Of a DNA stretch of 64,000 nucleotides, positions 33,784 through 45,139 are shown piece after piece. The position numbers and the translations under genes are program-made. How positions within the stretch are numbered: position 1 is the stretch's first letter; every line of letters begins with the position of its first letter. Source of the DNA: Phoebastria nigripes (Eukaryota > Chordata > Aves > Procellariiformes > Diomedeidae); NCBI GenBank assembly GCA_035582835.1, contig JAYKAV010003097.1:111052-175051 (forward strand), written 5' to 3'. The notes beneath the pieces were generated by a model. That model made no database searches, had not been told where the DNA came from, and saw only the letters and a program-made list of their open reading frames with translations.

Positions 33784-36700
33784 GGAAACAAGCCAAGAGA
33801 AAAAATTATTCAGAAAATCTTTAATTTGCTGCAGAATAAGCAATATATTATTTTAATGGAGGCAGTTTAATGGATTATATGTAACAGAAGGGAAGCAATG
33901 AAAAGTGGCCAGAACACAAAACCATGACATTAAATAGGTGTAATGAATGTTTTTTTCTCCAGCCCCTGAAAATACACATTTTTGTGTCAATTGCCAAACC
34001 CTGTCTTTTTTAATCTTCTAAACCAAACAATTAGCTCACAAAAGTNAAACTTTTGCCTTTTTTCAATAGATATATTCTGTTTTCAGAAGTTTCTACTATT
34101 TTTTAATTCTCTGTATCATTCCTTTGCACCTCTGAAAATGGACATAGTGATCCTGGGAAAAGGAAAAACAGATGACTCCAATAGAAAAATGAAGGAAGAA
34201 TGGCTATGTGAATGGAGTGATGAGACAGAAAGCAGGACCCTGTGGGTATTGTAGAACTTCATCTGTGAGGAAGACAGCAAATTTCTGAGCAGCTGAAGTG
34301 AAGGGTTGAGGAGCTGAATAGAAGTAAAATATTTAATGGAGAATTGAGTTTATAGGAAAGAAAACCAGTTACCAGAAATAATGAAGAGCTGAAAAGGGAG
34401 AAAATTTGTATCTAAATGACAAAGTCAACATAGGTTTGTGATTAAAGTGAAGTTCACTGATGTTAAACCTCTCCTTAGAAGACAAAAGTCAAGGTCTTAC
34501 CTCATGCCTTATTGCCAGGGAGAGAGCTGTCTTTAATTAGAAACCCCTCAGGGGAAAACAAATGAATAAACAAACAAACAAATAAATGGGTGGGGAATCC
34601 ACTGTAAGGAGTCAGGACTTTGCCATCTCTCTCGTTTCCTAGTTGGTTCACAATTACCTGTATTTGGCAATTTCTAGTTCACTGCAGAAGATACTTAGGT
34701 GATAGAGGTTTGAGAGATGCTTGAATGTGCTTTACCCAAAGATAAAGAGATGGAAATACTTTTTGTGGATTGTTGAATTATGTTATTTTTCAATGTTTCA
34801 AAGAGTTTAACTATTATTAATGAACTCTTCTGTTGCAACTATGTATGTCTCAAAATAAGCTTAATATTGTGAGGTGGTTGCTGTATTTATTCTTTGTGAA
34901 AAGATGAGAAAATATTTTTATCTGGGTAAAACAGTTGGTTTTTTTTTTAATTTTCATCAGTAATACACTCTATTTTAAGTTAAATCTGTAGAAGAAATCA
35001 AATGCTTTTTTTTTTGCTTTACAACATGGAATATTTTGGAAAAAAGAACATGGGAGACAATAATCTTTCATTAATCAAGTTTTGACAATATTGATTGTTG
35101 GGGGAATAATTGTTTATACCACAATACCACTCAAAGTTGTTTAAAATACAAACAGTTTAATTTCAAATGGCATGGCCATTATTTTATATTTCATGGTCAA
35201 ATTCCTGTGCGACAAAGATGCAGTAGACATGGAAACATATGTTTGTAAACCTGACCATTCCCCTTTTAAGATGACAGTTATCATGCCAGTCTGCTATTAT
35301 TCTGGGGGGGGGGCGGGAAACTGTGATCCAAAAGCAGAAGGGTCTTAGGTTCTGTACCCTTCCAGTTCATGCATGTCTGCTGTGTGATGTAGTCGCATGT
35401 TAAACTATCCTCAGGGACCTCTTAGTGCGTTACAAGATGTGAATGACTTTGCTTGCTGTTACTAAACTAAATAGTTTCTGAGAATTATCATTGCTGTGCT
35501 TTACCAATGTAGTGTTTCTGCTATCTTTTCAACACTCGCTCATTCCTTTTCCTTCAGGATAAGGAGCATGTTAATGTTGTCTTTTTTTTTTTTTCTTTTT
35601 TCTTTTTTTAATGTGAAAAAGAATGCATATGTTAATTCTGTGTAAGCACCAGCACCCCCCAAAAGACCATTTCTCTTCAATTATTAGTTCATCATTAAGT
35701 GGGGGAAAGAATATATTTCATTTCTCATTGGTACGTAATGCATTAATATAATAATTCTGGTTTCTTTAAAATTGTCTATTATTATAATTTTATCATAATC
35801 ACAAGATTCTTGCTCAGAATTTTTCATATGAACATTAACATTTTTCTTTTAGTGTATGTTATCTTTCCCTTATCAAATACTTTGGTCACAGTACATGCTG
35901 TAAAATACATTCATACTGCACTACTTTATGCAAATCATTTCAGGATTAATTTTCTCATCCTTTTTATTGATGTAATACACGTCATGTCCTCTTTCTTGGG
36001 GATGATAATAAAGGGATTTCTGCTTTTTGATTATAGGTGTGCCACTGCAGAATCAGTTGAAGTTTGTAATGTTGCATAATGGTATTTACCAATCAGCAGG
36101 AAAATCATTCAAGTTATCTTTGTTTAGTATTTATGTTTTGAATTTTCTCCCCATTTGTGTACATGAAAGTGTGTATTTCTTTCTCTTAAAGAGGATTTCA
36201 TCACTTATCTTCAGGGAGAGATTTTTGAAAGCCCCTTACAAAATGTGCAGGCCTGCCTGATAACACACAAGAACTCCACTATTGTATACAAAAACCTGGA
36301 GGTCAGATATGCAATTTCACATGCTTTCTGTGTGCCAACACTTTGGTTGCTCAGTGGTAGCTGGTTATCAAGAGTCCAGTATTGTCGCTATTGAAATCAT
36401 GGATAAAACTGGATTGACCCTTTCAATTGAATTAGCCTTTCTAATGACGAGATCTGAACAAACACATATATGTATATTTTTAATTATATATACACAAACA
36501 CATTTATATTTCTGGGGAGATGTTAACCAGTGTCTATTCTTGCTGAACTCCAGAAGGGACAGGAGAGTTGGCTCCTGCGCAAAGTGCGTTAAGTCTTGTC
36601 TCAGTTTTTATATATTCATTAATTAGACTTATTTTACAGATCTGTTCCCAGCTATCTAAAAATAGATATTTTAATTCTTTCACTAGGTTTTCAACTCTCA

Positions 36701-39700
36701 CTTTCAAAACTGTTTCATTATTCTGAATAATCTTTCAGTATTCAATTCAATTTCTCTGAATGATTATTTTAATTTTTTTAAGAGAATGACTTTAAAAGAA
36801 AAGAAACATGCTGTTTCTCATTAACTCTTAGCAACAGACGAACGATTATATTGGTTGTAGTCACAATATCATTTCCTTCTTCCCCATTCTTTCTTTTGGT
36901 TATATCTGTGCCAAGTCTTTGCAATGTTCTCTGATGCCTTTTTCAAATCTTTCTGTGGAAATTTGATCATTCCTTTCCCATATTTTTTTTTCTTTTTTAT
37001 TTCCTTTTTTCCCCTTCTTTACTAACATATTCGTATTATGATGCTCAAATTAAAGTGGAAATCTCTGTGCTTCCATGGATTTGAATTTCACCAGTGTTTG
37101 TTGGAACTGTTCTCACATTATCGTTTTACTACCTATGTGCTTCTTTCTTTTCTACAGAAAGAGAGTTGCTGCTGATTTGTCCCTTATTTTTTCTTCTTTT
37201 TTTTTCAGCTATTGAGCTCCTTTAAAAGCCTCCAGTTGCTTAGGGGAATATCAAAGAAGATTGCGTGTATGCTCAAAAGCTTCCTTCACATAACAGAAGA
37301 GAATCAAAACATAAAGTTACTGACAACATATCAAAGCAATACTGCAACATGGGAAACTACTGGGAAAAAGTAGTATCCTCTGGAAGATTATTAAGGATGC
37401 TTATGAAAACAAGTAGTGAGGTAACCAGAGGTTTTTTTTTTTTTCCTGGTGAATAAATCTTATTTCTAACATATCTCATGAATAGAACAAGTATAAAAGT
37501 AAAACTTTAACAGAGACAACGTCAAGGTCATTCTAACCTAAGGCAAGCACAGCTGGAATCAGCTCTTTAAAGAAAAAGGGGGGGAAAAAAAAAAAAAGTA
37601 CCCTAGAATCAGCTATCTCTGTAAATCAGTTTATCTCTTCATTAAAAAGTATGTAAAAATTGCATAAATAAACAAATACCAACAAGATCTGCTAATACCT
37701 TTGAAAAATTTCTGCTGGTTCCCGTTATACAAAATGAAGTCAAAGATTCTGAAAATAATTTGATTGTGCATGTATTTTTAGTAAGAAAATTATGGTCATT
37801 AATCTTCCAGAGATACTGTTAGTAATCAGTGCAGATCTTTATTTTTCTTATGATACCAGAGCAGTGGCTTTATTATTTTATTGCTTGTGTATTAGATATT
37901 TTTAGAAACTTTCTTGCTGCTGCAGTTAATAAAATGACTGTCATCAAAAAAATGGGGAAGGTGTCTTTGTACATTCCTTTTTTTTATTGCCTATTCCATT
38001 CCATTTTCTTAGTGAGGATGTTATGAAAAACTAGGTAAGGAAGGAGAAAAAAAGAAGGAAACTAACTGTTAGAGAAAACAACCCTGAAATTAAATGTTAT
38101 TCATTCTGATGCAATTCAGTGGCCAAAAGAGAGGCAAGCATAGCGAGAAAGAAACCTGGTGAAAATTCCCAGAATACTGATTTTAATTTTTTTTTTTTTT
38201 TTTTGAAGTTTCTGGGAAAATTTGAAGGGAAAAAAACTAAGTGGCAATTTTTGATTAAACTCCTACACAAACTTGAAATGGAAAACAGTAAAGCTTTAAC
38301 AGTTATGATCTCTTTAACCACCTAATCACAGTCACACTTCCCCTAGTTCTACTACATTTAACTGCTGGTTTGAGGTAAATTTATGATCTCTGCTACTGTG
38401 TCATACGTACCATCCTTTTTACTGAGCTCAGGCATGTTTATGAAGAAGAGGGCAAGAATATCAATAAGAATAAAAACCTATGATAAACAATAAATAAAAA
38501 AAATAGCCAATAGTAATATAAAGACAGAAAGTGAACAAATTAACAAAATTAAAAACAGTAACAGAGACACATAAGAAAATGAACTGGCTAAGATCAGATG
38601 TGTAATAAGAGGGAGAATGACATCATGCTATAGAAATGCTTATTAACAATTCAGCACTGTCCAAGTTGATAGATTTCAAAGTTAACATAAAACCATAAAC
38701 AGAAAAAATCTTTTGTATGAGATGTCTTGAAGTATTATAAGTTTTGCCCTAACTACCAGCTACTGCTTGTTTTTATTAAAAGTTGAAAAGGGCTGTTTTG
38801 TTCACGCTGTCACTAGAACTAGCATTAGCTGTTGGAAAAGGTCGAAAGACAAATAGCAGCTACAGGGTCTCATTTTTTAAAATGAGTAACAAAATAAGAT
38901 TTGCTCTACTTTTTCCTTATTATTCCAGCAACAGACAATGATCTGTGTTTACTGGCAGACAGTTATGTATTTTTGAAGGCAGAGGAATGAACGACACAGA
39001 ACTTCTTGGTTATGAGAGTCTTGTAAACAATACTGTTTTTTATAAGCTTTCTTTTCCCTTTTTTTTTTTTTCTTTTCAGTTGTAAGTGTGTGAATTGCTG
39101 ACTCTGAGCTCAGATATATATGTTATAAGGACAGAATTGAGCTAATCCAGAAAGGATGTTATATTAAGATTGGACTTTTATAAACAAAACCTGTTTTAAT
39201 CTCATAGGATAAGACCTTCAAAAGCAAAATATATCCAAGCATTGTACTGTACCTGCCTACTGCAGGTTTTTTTCTCACTTCCTAGATAGCATCTGATACA
39301 AAAAATCTTTAGAAAGACTGTACATTAATTTAAATTAATGTCTTAGTCTTTACTACACACAAAAAGGGAACTTTACTACGTGGGAGGTAATTTTCAATTT
39401 GTTTTACCTAAAGAAGGAAAGAAGTGGGTAAACAGGGAGAATGAGAAGGAAGAAAACTATTTCAGAACATGAAGTTCTGACTTTGAGTATAGGGTACAGT
39501 CAGATTAATAAATGTGCAATGAGCATGTAACAATGAGCATTTCGTAGAATCATCTTTTTCCAGTTCCTATACAGCAGAATAAATAAACAGTTTTTAAGCA
39601 ACCAGTTTGACACTGTGCACAATGAGTTGTTTCTCCAGCAGTTGAAATTCAGCTAATTAGTTTCAAAAAAAAAAAGAAAAACACGAAATACTGCCAAATC

Positions 39701-40983
39701 GTATTATGAAGGAAGAATCTTTCTGTTAAAATCAGAACTCATAGGACAGAGGATAAAAGTAGTCATATTAATAGCAAGCAGTTTTGCAGATGAGTAATCT
39801 ACCAAGAACCTTACCACTAATATTGCTGTAGAATAACCTCAGCTGTGAAGAACAGCCATCAAACCAGGTGATCGCAGATTCCTTTCTGCTATGAATGCCA
39901 AGATCTCAAAGCCACTTCTATTTTGCTATGGAAAACAAGACAGTGAAGGCTGCACTTGAATTTGATGCTGCGGAATCCTTCAAAGTTTGCTTAAAGAACA
40001 AGACAATCTTTCTTTAGGAGAATAATTAAGGTTAGTAACCACTTATTAGTAACTACTGCTACCAACAAGAAAGGAACAAAACCAGAAATGGTGAAGTCGT
40101 GCTAGGTATTTAAATCATTGTACTGGATCACTCCAGATTTTCAAGAACTTCTTGAGCCAGATTTTAAAAACTATGTTGGGTACTCATACAAGGACTACCA
40201 ACCATGATGCTCAGCACTACAGGAACTAGCTCCAAGATCAAGCATGCTGTGGAGGTAGGTGCCCAAAGGTCTTCAGATAGTGACAGGAGGAGAGTTAGGT
40301 GTCTAAGCTAGGGAACAAACAGCTAGAAGGCAAATATATCAGCATATNGCTATTTCCTCTAAGAAATCTTATATGCTCACTGAAACTTCAGAGCCAGACA
40401 CAGCTTTCCCTGTGTTACCTTATAGATTACATTTGTAAGTCATGAGAGGGGAAAGAAACCATTGTGGTCTCTTCATGTTATACCTGGTCTGTAGAACACT
40501 ATCTCAGGATGTGGAAGGCCAGGGTTATTTTGCTCTCCATATCTTAGGATCCTTGAATTTGCAAATCTGTTACCAGTCCTCTCAGTTGGATATTTTATTA
40601 TGAGATTTATAAAATCAGTTTGATGCTCTAGATAGTAGAATACTTGACTAAGTGATTGCATCTCACTTGATACGTTGTTGCAATTTCAAATTAACATGCT
40701 ATTGTTTACTCCATCTTAATGGGGTTTGTTTAATTGTTTACTCACCAGCTTAATCTAGCTGATGTCATATGTTAAAGTTTTTCATTGGCCCATTAGGAAC
40801 AATGCAAGCATCTGTCAAGTACATAAGTAAGAAATTCAGTTTTGTGAATATTTGTATTAGAACTAAAACCAGCTATGTTTTTATGAATCAAACAAACACA
40901 ATTAAATCTGAGAAAATAATAAATACCTTTCTATGACTCTGAACCTAAGAATGTCCTCAATTTTAAAGCCTTTTCCCCCCACT
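33784..40983. other. Long AT-rich non-coding stretch, no gene or repeat recognised
   Basis: 7.2 kb with no recognisable exon, RNA or mobile element. Simple tracts: (AAAC)n at about 34557-34585, a G9 run at 35306-35314, T-rich runs at 35581-35608, 37196-37207 and 39059-39072, and A-rich runs at 37585-37597 and 39666-39677. A G/A-rich patch is at 37577-37600. Open frames (35810-36079, 36027-36260, 36282-36626 and others) have no known domain. It could be a gene desert or a large intron. Confidence 0.5.
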
Positions 40984-41265
40984 GCTCGGTGTAGTGAGCA
41001 GAGCTGCAGCTGGTAATAGGGCCCCCCAGTGCTTTTGTCAAGGGAGAGCTGGGCCTGGTGGGCTCATCCAGGAGATGAACTCCTCACAATGCTGGCTGAG
41101 GCCAGCGAGAAATGGGGATGGGCACAGGTACCACCACATCATCGCTGGGGTTCTACTGTGCCGAAATGGGGTCCTTGCCTTGGGCAGGGAGGGTGTCCCA
41201 GGTGAGACTCATCAGGGGGAGTGAAGTGGAGTGGTGTCCTTGGCACCCTGACAATTAGGTGAGAT
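40984..41265. other. Isolated GC-rich patch of unknown origin
   Basis: About 280 bp (GCTCGGTGTAGTGAGCAGAG to GGCACCCTGACAATTAGG) are clearly GC-richer than the several kilobases on either side and contain a few CpGs. It is preceded by CCTTTTCCCCCCACTG. An open frame runs 40994-41224 but without a recognised domain. It may be an eroded retroelement, a pseudogene piece or a regulatory island; I cannot decide. Confidence 0.4.
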
Positions 41266-42019
41266 AACCCTTCCCTTTGGATCCTAACTTAAATATCTAA
41301 GTTAGATCTACCCATGATCTTGCTCTTGCTGCCTTTCCATCTACCTTAACTGTTCGCATCTATATTATTTTGATATGCAGTAAGGCATAAAAAATACTGC
41401 ATATAATTGGCATTCCACATGTTATCAGATATTTCTTCTCCACGTAAATGGCACTATTTGCAAAGTTATCTAAAAGCAACCTAGCATTATCTCTTATCTG
41501 CTTTGACCAACAACTATTAACGTTTTTCCTTCTCTCATAATAGGTTCCGTCAAGCATCATTAGGGTTTTATTTTGTCATTTGATGTCAAAGGCAGAAGTG
41601 CATGTACATTCATGTACTTCTCAATGTTTTTAATGGTTCACTGCTAGTATTTAAAGANAAATACCACTGTTTTGTTGTTTTAGTTTTTTTCTTCTTCTTT
41701 TTGGTGGGCCTTGTACATCTCTAATAAGGCTTCATTCAGTCTTATTATTATCCCTAGCAGATACAGAATCTGTGGTTTAGGGCTTCATCACATAAAGTAT
41801 TTACTATTGTAATCCTTTGTCAATGATACTTTTTTATCAATCCTTGTAAGATTTCAGGCTATATAGAAATGCTGCTGTTTGAAATTAGACTAGCACAACA
41901 TTAAATCAGAGAAAGATTAAATCTCAGTAGCATGGTTTTGTCTGACATCCATGAATACATGTCAAGTTTTATACTAATGTAAAACCTTTTCTGCAAGAAT
42001 GTAAACTGCTGTGTAAGCC
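41266..42019. other. AT-rich non-coding DNA
   Basis: No gene or repeat seen between the GC-rich patch and the solo LTR. Confidence 0.55.
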
Positions 42020-42629
42020 TGTGCTGGTTTTGGCTGGGATAGAGTTAATTTTCTTCATAGTAGCTAGTATGGGGCTATGTTTTGGATTTGTGCTGGAAAC
42101 AATGTTGATAATACAGGGATGTTTTCGTTATTGCTGAGCAGTGTTTACACAGAGTCAAGACCTTTTCTGTTCCTCACACCACCCCACCAGCAAGTAAGCT
42201 GGGGGTGCACAAGAAACTGGCAGGAGACACAGCCAGGACAGCTGACCCCAACTGACCAAGGGGATATTCCATACCATATGACATCATGCTCAGCAATAAA
42301 CTAGGGGGAAGGTTGGCCGGGGGGCTGCTGCTCGGGACCTGGCTGGGCATCAGTCAGTTGGTGGTGAGCAATTGTTTTCATTTGCATCACTACTTCTTTC
42401 TTGGGGTTTATTTCTCTCTCTTTGTTATTTTTCTTTTCATTACAATGTTGTTGTTGTTGTTATTATTATTATTATATTTTATTTTATTTCAATTATTAAA
42501 CTGTCTTTATCTCAACCCATAAGTTTTCTCACTTTTACCCTTCCAATTCTTTTCCTCCCCATCCTGCTAGGGGGGAGTGAGTCAGTGGCTGTGTGGTGCT
42601 TAGTTGCCGGCTGGGGTTAAACCACGACA
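42020..42629 (+). mobile_element. Solo LTR, avian ERVL-type, plus strand
   Basis: The segment begins TGTGCTGGTTTTGGCTGGGA and ends GGGTTAAACCACGACA. It is flanked by AAGCC (42015-42019) and AAACC (42630-42634), a 5-bp target-site duplication with one change. It contains the family landmarks AGAGTTAATTTTCTTC, TTGCTGAGCAGTG, CCATATGACATCATGCTCAG, a TATA-like AGCAATAAAC and GGTGGTGAGCAATTG. A (TTG)n/(TTA)n patch lies at 42444-42476 and ATTAAACTGTCTTTATCTC near the 3' side. It is the same family as the minus-strand LTR at 18316-18904. No internal retroviral sequence adjoins it. Its promoter could in principle act on neighbouring DNA, but no gene is seen here. Confidence 0.9.
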
Positions 42630-44201
42630 AAACCCTATCCTTAAAAACTATAAAGTGAAAAAAAAAAAAAAAAAAAAANNCAAAAAATAGAAATACATAT
42701 GAATTCAGTTTTCTGTATCAATACATCAACACATTCAAATATGTGACTGACCATCATAGCAAAAAAGGCCCCAAATATTGTGTTACAGTAATTAGTGCTG
42801 AGATTGATGTGGTTTTTTTGTTTGCCTAGTGACATTTTCAATCAATTTTGTAATTGTATGCCTTAATTTTTCTTTCACTTTTCTAAGTGTTAGAGACAGT
42901 TTAATTCATTTTCATACAAAAATAATAAGCAAATGGTCAAATATATACTGTGGAGTTTCATTTGAAACAGACTTTAAAGCAATTATTATTTTTTTTCCTT
43001 TGTCATGATTGGGGGGAAAAAAGTAAACAAATAAGACATAACAAGTCCAAAACTTTATTAACTTAGTATATTTGGAAAAAAAAAGCCAAGAAAAAATACA
43101 GCCTGTGCAGATATGTTCTTCCCTTTTACAAAGTAAATCAATTTTTAACTTCCATGTTCTTTTCCCACCAAACCGTATGGAAGATAAACCTACACAGAAA
43201 ACAAGGAAAGAGTTTGGCCTTGNTTTTTTGTTACATTGTTCGTCAGTAGTACCAGGTTCATTGTAATTACACTTGAGGTGATGGGAAAGAATATAAGAAA
43301 TTATTTAGCTGGTTGATTTTCAGTTAAAAGAAATATTATCACAAAGTTCTTCCCTTAATTTTTGTAAGTAGTGTTTATCCTATAACAGCCAGACTCCACC
43401 GCTACAAGAGTAGCATTACAATGTGTCTTCCATGCATCATCCTTCACCATCTGACAGAACTGCTTTCACAGCACAGGCAAGCTTGGCTGAAATATAATTT
43501 ATTTCACAAAACTAAGAGGTGGAAAAGTAATCACAAAACTAATAGTTTACTGTCTTCATGAGGGGGACATCTTAGACTCAGCAGGCTAATTGGAACAGTT
43601 GTGTCGTGTGTCACGTGCTCTCCCCTCCCCAAGGCAGTATTTCTCAAACTTCTCAAATAAATTTAACCTTCTTTATGAAAGGCTATGAAAACACTTAATG
43701 AGGAAAAAAAAAAACTTTTTCCTTTCAGGAGCCTTTGTAATGATGAAGTGGAGAAGACTTGTTAAGTGAATGTGAACAATCAAGAAGGCACAGAGGAGAT
43801 GGACACAAGGGATGTACTCATGAAGCTCAGGGAAGAAGTAGGGAGTGACTGACTGTTGCAAAGAAAGCTGAATTTATCTCAACACAAAGGGGACCAGAAG
43901 GTGGCCTTTATTTTAGATAATGGTTGTATCAGCTGAGTGGATCAACTGGTTGTGTAAATAGNCTTCCCTGAGTTAATCAAAAAGGTGTGAATGTCTTCCT
44001 GAGCTAACTATACAGGAATGGGGGAAATGTGTATGTGTCTCAGCCCAACATACAGTATCAAAACAGCAAAACCAAAATGAACTTTGAAAAAAGCAAAGGG
44101 CTTGAGCTGGCTTCAACCCACGGATTCCTTCCTAGTAGTTGGGGATACCCAGCGTGGTGAAGGTGAGCATATAAAGACTAGTGAAAAGGAAGCATGCAAA
44201 A
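42630..44201. other. Non-coding DNA with a poly-A tract after the LTR
   Basis: A20-type run ending in NN at 42658-42680, about 30 bases after the LTR. The remainder has no recognisable gene. Parts around 43550-43640 and 44100-44160 are less AT-rich but show no domain or RNA fold that I can recognise. Confidence 0.55.
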
Positions 44202-44640
44202 ACTAGAAGCAGGGCCAAGTGACTTGGGAGAAATATAGAGACAGTCTCCATGCACACAAGGACGGGGTTAGGAAAGTCAAAACCCATGTGGAGTTGAATC
44301 TGGCAAGGGATGTGAAAGGCAACAAGAAGGGCTTTGACAGGTAAATCAGTAGGAAAAGGAAGACTAGGGAAAATATGGGCCAGCTGCTGAATGGGATGAG
44401 GGATCTGGTGACAAAGGAAATGGAAAATGCCGAGGTACTCAGTGCCTTATTTGCCTTNGTCTTCACTGGTAAGATTCGTCTTTGCTATAGAAAAGTCTGC
44501 AGCAATGAAAACAACCTTGGTGGAGAAGGATCAGGCCAGGGTACATTTCAGCAGACTGGATGTAGACAAGTCCATGAGACCTGCTATTGTGCACCCACAG
44601 GTGCTGAGGGAGCTGGCCAATGTCATTGGCCATGCTCTGT
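44202..44640 (+). mobile_element. CR1 LINE internal fragment, truncated at both ends (copy h)
   Basis: The sequence covers the linker between the endonuclease and RT (AGAAGCAGGGCC, GAGAAATATAGAGACAGTCT, GTTAGGAAAGTC, GGCAACAAGAAGGGCTTTGA) and the start of RT (GGGATCTGGTGACAAAGGAAATG). It ends in a VLRELANVI coding phrase at about 44635. It lacks the rest of RT and the 3' UTR with tail, so its right end is a later deletion or rearrangement, not normal CR1 5' truncation. Stops in the minus-strand-free reading show it is dead. Confidence 0.85.
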
Positions 44641-45139
44641 AAGGGTATGTGGAAGGTGAGACTGTCTGCTTCACTGAGGTTATCCAATCNAGGACCTTTT
44701 TAATGCAAAGGGCATAGTAAGTAAAAGGGGAAACAAAAACACACAGAGACACAAAGCCGAAAGACAAGGGATAATGTAGACAATGCGAAAGGCCAAAAGC
44801 CTCCAGTCACTAATTGATGGGCCATTAAGAAACTTCAGGCACAGCTCTGGAAAGGGCAAAGGTGACTTTGTAACGGATAAGAAGGAAGGAAAAAAGACNA
44901 ATATGAGGATATTTGACTGGGGGAAGCTGTGGGACTGTGCAAAACTTAAAAAGGAATGTTTAGAGGAATGGGACTGGGAAGAAGTAAAGTGGGGAATAAA
45001 CAAAAAGAGGTATGAAAAGTGCCAGTCACACTGTGGCCAGTTGGTATGCTTGTCTGCTAGCCTTCCACCTGATTACTGCAGTCTTTCCTATCTTCTTATT
45101 AATTCCTTTCTTAGCTATCTGTCTGTGTAATCTCACTCC
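44641..45139. other. Unassigned sequence, possibly retroelement-derived
   Basis: The 500 bp between a CR1 fragment and a CR1-5'-UTR-like block are moderately G/A-rich. A 115-codon open frame (44783-45130; TDKKEGKK, FDWGKLWDCAKLKKECLEEWDWEEVKWGINKKRYEK) has a charged, tryptophan-rich middle. I do not recognise the protein. Its position suggests it could be a piece of another retroelement or the 5' part of the adjoining CR1. Confidence 0.35.

Noticed and set aside
36018..36260. Possible exon after a splice-acceptor-like CTGCTTTTTGATTATAG
   Set aside because: The translated text (VPLQNQLKFVMLHNGIYQ...) is not a protein I recognise, no donor or neighbouring exon is evident, and base composition equals the flanks.
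18316..42629. The two ERVL-type LTRs as the two ends of one 24-kb provirus
   Set aside because: They are in opposite orientation, each has its own target-site duplication, and no retroviral genes lie between them.
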